Assembly (NCBI RefSeq): GCF_000737695.1
Contig: NZ_JPRM01000015.1
Span: 124,001 to 188,000, forward strand
Reading direction: 5' to 3'
DNA: 64,000 nucleotides
Source: Flavobacterium hydatis
GTDB lineage: Bacteria; Bacteroidota; Bacteroidia; Flavobacteriales; Flavobacteriaceae
The position numbers and the translations under genes were made by a program. The notes under the pieces were generated by a model. The model had not been told where the DNA came from and did no database searches. It worked only from the letters and a program-made list of their open reading frames with translations. Shown here piece by piece: positions 19,270-26,355 of the stretch (its first letter is position 1; each line of letters opens with the position of its first letter).

Positions 19270-19455
19270 AGGTACAAAGGTTCTGAGTTACAAAGGTTCA
19301 AAGGTTTCTAATCTTTGTCATTTTAGCTTTAAGCCTTTGTCCCTTTGAACCTTTACCACTTTGAACCTTAACAACAAAATATTATAAATAAAAACTCTGA
19401 CTTACTAAGATGAAAACTTAGAAACTTAGAAACTCAGAATCTTAGAAACTTAAAA
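19270..19455. repeat. Short-word repeat spacer before leuB
   Basis: Tandem variants of AAAGGTTCAAAGG-type words are followed by their inverses (CCTTTGAACCTTT, CTTTGAACCTTAAC). A run of ACTTAGAAACTTAGAAAC units then leads up to the leuB start. No coding potential. Confidence 0.7.
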
Positions 19456-19458
19456 AAA

Positions 19459-20520
19459 ATGAAATTTAACATCGCCCTTTTAGCAGGAGACGGAATTGGT
19501 CCTGAGGTAATTAATGAAGCCGTAAAAGTATCTGATGCTATTGCAAAAAAATTCAATCACGAAATAACTTGGACACCTGCTCTTACTGGAGCTTGCGCTA
19601 TCGATGCAGTAGGAGTTCCTTATCCTGATGAAACTCATGAAATTTGTATGGCTGCCGATGCCGTTTTATTTGGTGCAATCGGTCATCCTAAATACGACAA
19701 TGATCCTAGCGCTCCTGTTCGACCTGAACAAGGGTTATTATTAATGCGTAAAAAACTAGGTTTATTTGCCAATGTTCGACCAACATTTACTTTCCCTTCA
19801 TTAATAGATAATTCTCCTTTAAAAAGAGAAAGAATTGAAGGAACTGACTTAGTTTTCTTAAGAGAATTAACAGGCGGAATTTACTTTGGTGAAAAAGGAA
19901 GAAAAGACAACGGAGAAACCGCATATGATAATTGTGTTTACACAAGAGCCGAAGTACAACGTTTGGCAAAAAAAGGTTTTGAACTTGCAATGACTCGTAG
20001 CAAAAAATTATGTTGCGTAGATAAAGCCAATGTATTAGAAACTTCACGTTTATGGAGAGAAACTGTTCAGGCAATGGAAAAAGATTATCCTGAAGTAACT
20101 GTTTCTTATGAATTTGTTGATGCTGTTGCAATGCGTTTGGTTCAGTGGCCAAACTCTTATGATGTATTAATTACAGAGAATTTATTTGGAGATATCTTAA
20201 CCGATGAAGCTTCTGTAATTTCAGGTTCAATGGGATTAATGCCATCTGCATCTGTTGGAGAGCACACTTCTTTATACGAACCTATTCACGGATCTTATCC
20301 GCAAGCAACAGGATTAAACATCGCAAACCCATTAGCCACTATTTTATCTGCTGCAATGATGTTTGAAGACGCTTTCGGACTAAAAGACGAAGCCGAAGCA
20401 ATTAGAACTGTTGTAAACAAATCATTAGAGCAAGGAATTGTTACTGAAGATTTAGCACCAAAAGGAACCAAAGCATACAAAACCAGTGAAGTTGGTGACT
20501 GGCTTGTTGCTAATCTATAA
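19459..20520 (+). CDS. leuB: 3-isopropylmalate dehydrogenase
   Basis: 353 aa, full length. It has the N-terminal LAGDGIGPEV motif, the substrate-binding RELTGGIYFGEKGR loop, LFGDILTDEASVISGS for metal/NAD binding and EPIHGS near residue 275. It oxidatively decarboxylates 3-isopropylmalate with NAD+, and can act on beta-methylmalate in the citramalate route. Last gene of the leu operon; a REP-like palindrome and a terminator follow. Confidence 0.97.
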   Translation: MKFNIALLAGDGIGPEVINEAVKVSDAIAKKFNHEITWTPALTGACAIDAVGVPYPDETHEICMAADAVLFGAIGHPKYDNDPSAPVRPEQGLLLMRKKLGLFANVRPTFTFPSLIDNSPLKRERIEGTDLVFLRELTGGIYFGEKGRKDNGETAYDNCVYTRAEVQRLAKKGFELAMTRSKKLCCVDKANVLETSRLWRETVQAMEKDYPEVTVSYEFVDAVAMRLVQWPNSYDVLITENLFGDILTDEASVISGSMGLMPSASVGEHTSLYEPIHGSYPQATGLNIANPLATILSAAMMFEDAFGLKDEAEAIRTVVNKSLEQGIVTEDLAPKGTKAYKTSEVGDWLVANL

Positions 20521-20528
20521 TAATATTA

Positions 20529-20548
20529 AGACGCACTGCGGTGCGTCT
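20529..20548. repeat. REP-like palindrome after leuB
   Basis: AGACGCACTGCGGTGCGTCT is an 8-bp perfect inverted repeat with a TGCG loop, 8 nt past the leuB stop. It is GC-rich against an AT-rich background, as expected for a mobile REP-type palindrome. Confidence 0.7.
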
Positions 20549-20586
20549 CTACAATATGTGTTTCTACCATAAAACATATAAAAACA

Positions 20587-20616
20587 AAAAAGGTGTCAAT
20601 AAATTGACACCTTTTT
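20587..20616. terminator. Bidirectional terminator between leuB and the RRM gene
   Basis: A perfect 14-bp stem AAAAAGGTGTCAAT / ATTGACACCTTTTT with A/T tracts on both sides. It can serve leuB (plus) and the convergent RRM gene (minus). Confidence 0.85.
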
Positions 20617-20636
20617 TTATATTGTAGAAAAAAATA

Positions 20637-20996
20637 TTAATATCCTCCTCTGTTTCCACCACCACGGTTGTCTCCACCACGGTTGTTTCCACCATAACCA
20701 CCACGAGAATCATTTCCTCCACGGTTGTTATTAAAACTTCTTCTTTCGCCTTCTGGTTTTGGCTCAGATTTGTTTACAACAATTGCACGTCCTTGAACAG
20801 TAGCACCATTCAATTCGTCAATTGCTTTTTGAGCCTCATCATCATTTGTCATTTCAACAAAACCGAAACCTTTACTTCTTCCAGTAAATTTATCAGTAAT
20901 GATTTTAACTGAATCAACTGCTCCGTAAGCCTCGAAAGACTCTCTTAAATCTGCTTCCTCAATACTGAATGGAAGGCTTCCAACAAAAATATTCAT
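20637..20996 (-). CDS. RNA-binding protein with RRM domain and Gly-rich tail
   Basis: 119 aa. Residues 1-80 form one RNA recognition motif with RNP2 (MNIFVGSLPF) and RNP1 (KGFGFVEM), as in the small bacterial Rbp proteins known from cyanobacteria and common in Bacteroidota. The tail (~85-119) is Gly/Arg/Asn-rich (GGYGG and NNRGG units), typical of RNA-binding disordered tails. It probably binds single-stranded RNA as a chaperone or cold-response factor. It is monocistronic and convergent with leuB. Confidence 0.92.
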   Translation of the reverse strand: MNIFVGSLPFSIEEADLRESFEAYGAVDSVKIITDKFTGRSKGFGFVEMTNDDEAQKAIDELNGATVQGRAIVVNKSEPKPEGERRSFNNNRGGNDSRGGYGGNNRGGDNRGGGNRGGY

Positions 20997-21136
20997 ATGT
21001 ACTTATTTATAATATGCAACAAATGTAATCTTATTTTTTTCTAATCTACTATAAATTAGCTTATTTATGTTTTTATTATCAATACAAAAAGTAAGAAGAG
21101 TCGTAAATAGATTTTTTTATCTTTCTCTAATTTTTT

Positions 21137-21625
21137 CTATTTCGATGTGCTAACCAACGTAATTGGCACTTTGTAAAAAACTCCTTCTTTAAAACGGACT
21201 GCTTTTTCTACCGATGCAACATCTTCATTATCTGGGGCAACAAATGCAAATGTTCCCGAAACTGTATTTGCATCTTTATTATACTCCGTTATAATAATCT
21301 GACCACTTCCTATTCCTTTTCCTGTTTTATACAAAACTTCTTGCTTAGGCAATGAATTTATATATGTAGCAGTAGAAGCATCATCAACTCCCAAGAAATA
21401 TGTTTTAACATTTGCTGAAGCCGTTTGCAATATCACTTTTTCATCATTCAATCCTCCTATAATTACAAGTTTTCCGTCGCCATCTATACTTGCACTATAA
21501 GTTGTAGTTCTCCAGAAAACGTCATTTTTTAGGAACTGAAAAGCTGAGCCACCCGACACCACTTCTTCCTTATCACAGGCAAAAAACAATAAAAACAGGG
21601 GTAATAGAAAAAACCACTTTTTCAT
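21137..21625 (-). CDS. Putative lipoprotein, DUF6252-like
   Basis: 162 aa from the ATG at 21625, chosen because it begins a lipoprotein signal (MKKWFFLLPLFLLFFAC) with Cys at residue 17. An upstream start at 21655 would only add ten residues. The mature part is beta-rich (VILQTASANVKTYFLGVDD, GQIIITEYNKDANTVSGTF) and resembles small Bacteroidota lipoproteins of the DUF6252 type. It is probably anchored to a membrane facing the periplasm. Function unknown. Confidence 0.75.
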   Translation of the reverse strand: MKKWFFLLPLFLLFFACDKEEVVSGGSAFQFLKNDVFWRTTTYSASIDGDGKLVIIGGLNDEKVILQTASANVKTYFLGVDDASTATYINSLPKQEVLYKTGKGIGSGQIIITEYNKDANTVSGTFAFVAPDNEDVASVEKAVRFKEGVFYKVPITLVSTSK

Positions 21626-21744
21626 ATTCAAATTAAATTTTGGCAAAATTATCAATTAAAAAACAAAATAATTAGATCTATTTCTTAAAAGAACCATAAA
21701 AAACTAGCAAATAGAAGCTTAAACATTAATTTACAAAATAGAAA

Positions 21745-21773
21745 TTGTAATTCAGAATAAAATTATATCTTTG
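21745..21773 (+). promoter_or_regulatory. Promoter of rpsP (TTG-N18-TATCTTTG)
   Basis: TTG at 21745-21747 lies 18 nt before TATCTTTG at 21766-21773, an exact match to the Bacteroidota consensus. Transcription should begin a few bases further on, leaving a ~45-nt leader to the rpsP ATG. Confidence 0.8.
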
Positions 21774-21822
21774 CACCCTTAATTAACAGAGGTCGAGTAC
21801 CTCAAAATTTAATCATACGATT

Positions 21823-22374
21823 ATGTCAGTAAAAATTAGATTACAAAGACACGGTAAAAAAGGAAAACCTTTTTACTGGGTTGTAGCTGCAGATGCACGC
21901 TCAAAAAGAGATGGTAAATACTTAGAGAAAATCGGTACTTACAATCCAAACACAAACCCAGCAACTATCGACTTAAACCTTGATAGTGCAGTTAAATGGT
22001 TACACAATGGTGCACAACCAACTGATACTGCTAAAGCAATTCTTTCTTACAAAGGAGCTTTGTTGAAACATCACCTAGAAGGTGGTATTCGCAAAGGTGC
22101 TTTAACTCAAGAACAAGCTGATGCAAAATTAGCTGCTTGGTTAGAAGCAAAAGCTGGAAAAGTTGACGCTAAGAAAGACGGTTTAACAAAAGCGCAAGCT
22201 GATGCTAAAGCTAAAGCTTTTAAAGCTGAACAAGAAGTAAACGCAAAACGTTTAGCTGCTGCTGCACAAGCTGAAGCTGACGCTATCGCTGCTGCTACTC
22301 CTGCTGCTGAAGAAGTTGCTGAAGCTGAAGAAGCTCCTGCTGCTGAAGAAAATAACGAAACAACTGAAGCATAA
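21823..22374 (+). CDS. rpsP: 30S ribosomal protein S16 with Ala-rich C-terminal extension
   Basis: 183 aa. The first ~85 residues are the conserved S16 body (VKIRLQRHGKKGKPFYWVVA and YLEKIGTYNPN). The remaining ~100 residues are a Lys/Ala-rich helical then Ala/Glu-rich tail ending EENNETTEA, making it about twice the length of the E. coli protein. Extended S16 tails are usual in Bacteroidota. It assembles early into the 30S body. It is followed by rimM after 15 nt, so the two are probably co-transcribed. Confidence 0.97.
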   Translation: MSVKIRLQRHGKKGKPFYWVVAADARSKRDGKYLEKIGTYNPNTNPATIDLNLDSAVKWLHNGAQPTDTAKAILSYKGALLKHHLEGGIRKGALTQEQADAKLAAWLEAKAGKVDAKKDGLTKAQADAKAKAFKAEQEVNAKRLAAAAQAEADAIAAATPAAEEVAEAEEAPAAEENNETTEA

Positions 22375-22389
22375 TTATATTTAGCGAGA

Positions 22390-22914
22390 ATGCGTAAAGA
22401 AGAATGTTTTTATTTAGGTAAAATCGCTAAAAAATTTAGTTTCAAAGGTGAAGTTCTGGCTTATTTAGACACGGACGAACCTGAGTTATACGAAAACTTG
22501 GAATCAGTGTTTGTCGAATGCGGCAAACACTTGGTTCCTTTTTTTATTGAAAGTAGCTCATTACACAAAAACGATTTCTTAAGAATTCGTTTTGAAGACA
22601 TGAATACAGAGGAAGATGCCGATGCTATAATGGGCAACGCCATATATCTACCTCTAACTATGTTACCAAAACTTACTGGTAACAAATTTTATTTCCACGA
22701 AGTTATAGGTTTCGAAATAGAAGACCAACGTTTAGGCGTTTTCGGAAAAATAGCTTCTATAAATGATTCTACCGCCCAACCTCTTTTTGAAGTTATTAAT
22801 GGCGAAGTAGAATTATTAATTCCTATGATTGACCATTTCTTGGTAAAAATTGACCGTGACAACAAAAAAGTCATCATGAATTTACCTGAAGGCTTGGTTG
22901 AAATGTACCTTTAA
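22390..22914 (+). CDS. rimM: Ribosome maturation factor RimM
   Basis: 174 aa. The N-terminal barrel starts ECFYLGKIAKKFSFKGEVLA and a PRC-barrel domain occupies the C-terminal half (FYFHEVIGFEIEDQRLG, ELLIPMIDHFLVKID). RimM helps fold the 16S rRNA 3' domain around S19. It lies directly after rpsP, the widely conserved rpsP-rimM arrangement, although trmD is not next to it here. Confidence 0.96.
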   Translation: MRKEECFYLGKIAKKFSFKGEVLAYLDTDEPELYENLESVFVECGKHLVPFFIESSSLHKNDFLRIRFEDMNTEEDADAIMGNAIYLPLTMLPKLTGNKFYFHEVIGFEIEDQRLGVFGKIASINDSTAQPLFEVINGEVELLIPMIDHFLVKIDRDNKKVIMNLPEGLVEMYL

Positions 22915-23051
22915 AAGTTGATTTGTTTAATTGGTTATTTATTTAATCGAGAACAAGAACTTATTATTTTATCAAACAAAATCATAAATCAGCATTCGCT
23001 ACCCAAGCCTAAAAGTGCGAACAAGCGAAGCAATCTTAAATCTTAAATCTA

Positions 23052-23759
23052 GTGTTTCAATTCAAGCAATTTTCTATTTTACAAGATAAAACTGCTATGA
23101 AAGTTGGCACGGATGGAGTTTTATTGGGCGCATGGACTCCTATAACCAATAATCCTTTTAGTATTTTAGACATTGGAGCTGGAACAGGACTTATCGCCTT
23201 AATGCTGGCACAAAGAACCTCAGCAGAGCAAATTGATGCTTTAGAGATTGATGAAGCTGCATATGAACAAGCTGTAGATAATTTTGAAAATGCCCCTTGG
23301 AATGACCGCTTATTTTGTTATCATGCAGGATTAGATGAGTTCATGGAAGAACCAGAAGACGAATATGATATCATTGTATCAAACCCTCCATTTTACAGCG
23401 AAGATTATAAAACTGATAATGAGCAAAGAGATTTAGCTCGTTTTCAAGATGCAATGCCTTTTGAAGATTTAGTTGAAGCAGCAGATTTATTGCTTTCGGA
23501 AAACGGAATTTTCTCGGTAATCATTCCATTTAAAGAAGAGGAAAGATTTATTGCTTTAGCCAAAGAATTTGAGCTATATCCTTTTAAAATCACCCGAGTA
23601 AAAGGTACACCTACAAGCGAGATTAAACGTAGTTTATTAGCCTTTAATCGCATTGAAAACACAGAGATTTCTATCGATGAATTAATTATCGAAACTGAAA
23701 GGCACGTTTATACTCCCGAATATATCGAATTGACTAAGGATTTCTATTTGAAAATGTAA
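23052..23759 (+). CDS. trmN6: tRNA1(Val) (adenine(37)-N6)-methyltransferase
   Basis: 235 aa with a GTG start at 23052. It has SAM motif ILDIGAGTGLIALMLAQ and the N6-adenine methyltransferase motif NPPF in IIVSNPPFYS, as in TrmN6/YfiC, and begins with the family-typical FQFKQFSILQDKTAMKVGTD. It methylates A37 of tRNA-Val. Its spacer from rimM contains a short CTTAAATCTTAAATC repeat. Confidence 0.93.
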   Translation: MFQFKQFSILQDKTAMKVGTDGVLLGAWTPITNNPFSILDIGAGTGLIALMLAQRTSAEQIDALEIDEAAYEQAVDNFENAPWNDRLFCYHAGLDEFMEEPEDEYDIIVSNPPFYSEDYKTDNEQRDLARFQDAMPFEDLVEAADLLLSENGIFSVIIPFKEEERFIALAKEFELYPFKITRVKGTPTSEIKRSLLAFNRIENTEISIDELIIETERHVYTPEYIELTKDFYLKM

Positions 23760-23777
23760 ATTTTAAAGAAATTACAA

Positions 23778-23801
23778 AGAGAGAAAGCGAACTTCCTCTC
23801 T
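23778..23801 (-). terminator. Hairpin downstream of peptide gene 1
   Basis: AGAGAGAAAG pairs with CTTCCTCTCT (9 of 10) around CGAA, just after the stop of the GG-leader peptide at 23817. The hairpin after peptide 2 (24512-24535) is the same sequence with one change. Confidence 0.6.
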
Positions 23802-23816
23802 AAATTCTTTAGGAAT

Positions 23817-24008
23817 CTATTTTTGACAACACCAGTTTCCAGGATATCTTTTTGGATAAACTCCAAAGCCACAAGCTTCAACTGAATAAACACAATAGCC
23901 TGTTTGCTCAGAATATGTCCAATCTCCTACTGCCCCACCGTTAATTAATTTTTGATCGCTTTTGGTTAATTTTTGAGCACCGTCTAGGTTTAAAATGTTT
24001 TTTAACAT
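23817..24008 (-). CDS. Double-glycine leader Cys-rich peptide 1
   Basis: 63 aa. The leader MLKNILNLDGAQKLTKSDQK and INGG (residues 1-25) matches the array consensus and ends in GG, a C39-type cleavage site. The predicted core (38 aa) has 4 Cys and ends YPGNWCCQK; it is Trp/Tyr rich. It is a close paralog of peptide 2. It lies downstream of the exporter genes on the same strand with its own duplicated upstream region and 3' hairpin. Function is unknown; bacteriocin-like or signalling peptide. Confidence 0.85.
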   Translation of the reverse strand: MLKNILNLDGAQKLTKSDQKLINGGAVGDWTYSEQTGYCVYSVEACGFGVYPKRYPGNWCCQK

Positions 24009-24049
24009 AATTTATTTTTTTTGGTTTCGTTAATAGCCCAATCGTTTAA

Positions 24050-24300
24050 AGACATTTGAACTTTCTGTCTATCTCGCGCAAGAATATTTTAACCTATTAT
24101 AAAACCTAAGTAAATAACTTAATCTTTTAATAGAATTTTGTCATTGATAAAACAGCTTAAAAACTACAAGATAATTCCTATACCTAATATTAAAGATAAA
24201 ATATAATCCGTTAAAATATAGACATATAAAGAAAAACAATAAACATTGAAAGCCTATTTTGTTTGATTTATAACCCAAGATTAAACTGATATAAAAGAAA
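24050..24300 (-). repeat. Duplicated upstream region, copy 1 (peptide 1 unit)
   Basis: The non-coding region upstream of peptide 1 contains AGACATTTGAACTTTCTGTCT (24050-24070 as plus strand), TCTCGCGCAAGAATATTTTAA and AATAAACATTGAAAGCCTAT. All recur about 720 bp away upstream of peptide 2 (24775-25015). With the peptide and its 3' hairpin this makes a duplicated unit of about 500 bp. The rest of the gap (24301-24549) has no recognisable gene. Confidence 0.75.
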
Positions 24301-24511
24301 CAAAAAGACATAAGAAGTTATGACAGTTTTATTGGAGTAAACATCATTGTATTTAATCAAAATAAAAATGCACTAATTGATTCAGAAAGTAATTACAGGA
24401 AGTCGCTACAACGTTTCACTATCAAAAACGTGGAGCTGGAGAAAGATTTTCATCTAAAAAGATAAGCTTGAAAAAAGTCTAAAAAGAATTAACTCAATCA
24501 TAAAATAACAC

Positions 24512-24535
24512 AGAGAGAAAGCGGACTTTCTCTCT
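24512..24535 (-). terminator. Hairpin downstream of peptide gene 2
   Basis: Perfect 10-bp stem AGAGAGAAAG / CTTTCTCTCT with a CGGA loop, 14 nt past the peptide 2 stop. Confidence 0.65.
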
Positions 24536-24549
24536 AGCATGTTTTAAGA

Positions 24550-24732
24550 TTATTTTTCGCAACACCAATTACCCGGATATTGTTTAGAATAAAGTGCTCC
24601 ACTACAAACTGGTAAAGGATAAACACAGTATCCTGTTGCTTCAGAATATCTCCATTCTCCCGCACTAATTAATTTTTGTTCACTTTTGGTTAGTTTTCTG
24701 GCTCCTTCTAAATTTAAAATGTTTTTTAACAT
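24550..24732 (-). CDS. Double-glycine-type leader Cys-rich peptide 2
   Basis: 60 aa. The leader MLKNILNLEGARKLTKSEQK is followed by LISAG, so the cleavage site reads Ala-Gly instead of Gly-Gly. The core (35 aa) has 4 Cys and ends YPGNWCCEK, closely matching peptide 1 (shared GYCVY, YPGNWCC). It lies 324 nt downstream of the HlyD gene with the duplicated upstream element. Confidence 0.83.
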   Translation of the reverse strand: MLKNILNLEGARKLTKSEQKLISAGEWRYSEATGYCVYPLPVCSGALYSKQYPGNWCCEK

Positions 24733-24774
24733 AATTCAAAAATTTACTGTTTCGTTAATAGCCCAATCGTTTAA

Positions 24775-25015
24775 AGACATTTGAACTTTCTGTCTAGTCT
24801 CGCGCAAGAATATTTTAAATCTATCACAAACCAGCAGATACCTGGTTTTAATAGAAAATCATCTTTTATAAAAGAGCTTAGAAACTACGTAGTAATTTTT
24901 AAGCGCTACGCTAAAGATAAAAACATAACGAATTAAAAAACAGATATATAACCAAAAACAATAAACATTGAGAGCCTATTTTGTTACATTTATAACCTAA
25001 GATTAGGCTGCCATA
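24775..25015 (-). repeat. Duplicated upstream region, copy 2 (peptide 2 unit)
   Basis: The same order of blocks as upstream of peptide 1: the AGACA...TGTCT dyad at 24775-24795, TCTCGCGCAAGAATATTTTAA, then AATAAACATTGAGAGCCTAT and ATTTATAACCTAAGATTA. Divergence between blocks shows the duplication is not recent. It fills the gap 24733-25056, which has no gene. Confidence 0.75.
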
Positions 25016-25056
25016 AAACAAACCCAAAACGTGGAGACTAATAGAATCTAAAAATT

Positions 25057-26352
25057 TTAATTCTGTCTAAACAGGCTCTTAAACTGATACAGTATTCTTT
25101 CGAGTAATCGTAAATCTTCGGTAACAATTTCGGCACTACCTTTCATCTCTTGCTGAAAAGGAATTTTCTTTTTATACGACGTTTCCAATCCTTTAGGAAG
25201 CGATATATCTAGTAATAGATTCCCGTCTTTATCTGGAATAAGTGAGATGTTTTCGACCTTACCTCTAATTACACCAAACTCTCTGTCTGGGAAGTTAAAC
25301 AATCGGATATTAACTTGTTGTCCTAGTTTGATTTTTCCTGAGTTCTGAGCCTTTGCTTTGGCTTTGCCAATATATCCTTTTTCGGTATCTGGAATAATGG
25401 AGAAAACATTCTCTCCTGAGGTTATTGTTTGGCTCTCTGTCCATACTTGTAAAAAGGTAACAATTCCCGGAATTGAAGATCTTAATGTATAAGCTAATTC
25501 CCAATCTTTAATTCCTTTTTTTAACTGATAAAAAGATTGCATTAAGTTACGCTCTAAATTCACTTCTTCTTTTGTTCCGCTTATTTTAGTTCCCTCACTA
25601 GATCTTGAATTTTCTATAAGAGAGGATTTTAATTGTGATATCGAAGAAAGCAAGCCTTTATAATTCTTATCTGCCTGAAGGTAACTCAGCTTTTTATTTT
25701 CTAAATCTTGTGTCGAGATAACTCCTTTTGCATATAAGGCTTCAAAACGATTAACATCATTTTTCTGAAGCTGTAATTCGCTTTCGTTAATACTTTTTTG
25801 CTGCTGCAAAATTGCCAATCGCTCTTTAATCTGGGTATGTTCTGATTTCTGAGCATTGTTATCAACCTGATAAGGTTGTAAGTTTTTATTAAGTTTCCAT
25901 GCTGCGTAATCCTTTTGGAATACACCATAAGCACTTTCCATTTCTCCAAACTGCATATTGTTTAGGGAAGCAAAAGGAAATTCTTTATGCCTGTCATTTA
26001 TATTAAAATTATCTACAGTATTTTTTAGAATAAAGACGTCTTTATAATTAGCCGAATTTTCGATAATTGCAAGTGGCGTATTTTTTGGCACTCTTGCTTT
26101 ATCTTTTACTAAAATTGCTTCGATTCTGCCTGTTGTTTTTGCTACCAATTTCTCAGGAGGAATAGATGTTGTAATACTTATTTCTGTACTTACAACATCT
26201 GGATATTTAAGAAACCAGGAAACAAAAAACAGCATGCATATTATTGCAAAGATTAAAACCGTTCCCCATCGTATCATCCAATGTGGCACTCTTGTAAGGA
26301 TATCTTGTACTTCTTCGCTTCTTAATTCAAATTTTGTATTGTCTTCTGCCAT
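25057..26352 (-). CDS. HlyD-family secretion adaptor of the peptide exporter
   Basis: 431 aa. A short cytoplasmic N-terminus is followed by one membrane anchor (~30-52, ending VSWFLKYPDVV), a barrel/lipoyl half (LVAKTTGRIEAILVKDKARV), a long coiled coil (~135-260) and a C-terminal barrel (GQQVNIRLFNFPDREFG). It is the membrane-fusion protein that links a C39 ABC transporter to an outer-membrane channel. It starts 3 nt after the stop of the ABC gene, so they form one unit. No TolC gene adjoins; the TolC-like gene at the left window edge is 24 kb away. Confidence 0.92.
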   Translation of the reverse strand: MAEDNTKFELRSEEVQDILTRVPHWMIRWGTVLIFAIICMLFFVSWFLKYPDVVSTEISITTSIPPEKLVAKTTGRIEAILVKDKARVPKNTPLAIIENSANYKDVFILKNTVDNFNINDRHKEFPFASLNNMQFGEMESAYGVFQKDYAAWKLNKNLQPYQVDNNAQKSEHTQIKERLAILQQQKSINESELQLQKNDVNRFEALYAKGVISTQDLENKKLSYLQADKNYKGLLSSISQLKSSLIENSRSSEGTKISGTKEEVNLERNLMQSFYQLKKGIKDWELAYTLRSSIPGIVTFLQVWTESQTITSGENVFSIIPDTEKGYIGKAKAKAQNSGKIKLGQQVNIRLFNFPDREFGVIRGKVENISLIPDKDGNLLLDISLPKGLETSYKKKIPFQQEMKGSAEIVTEDLRLLERILYQFKSLFRQN

Positions 26353-26355
26353 GTT

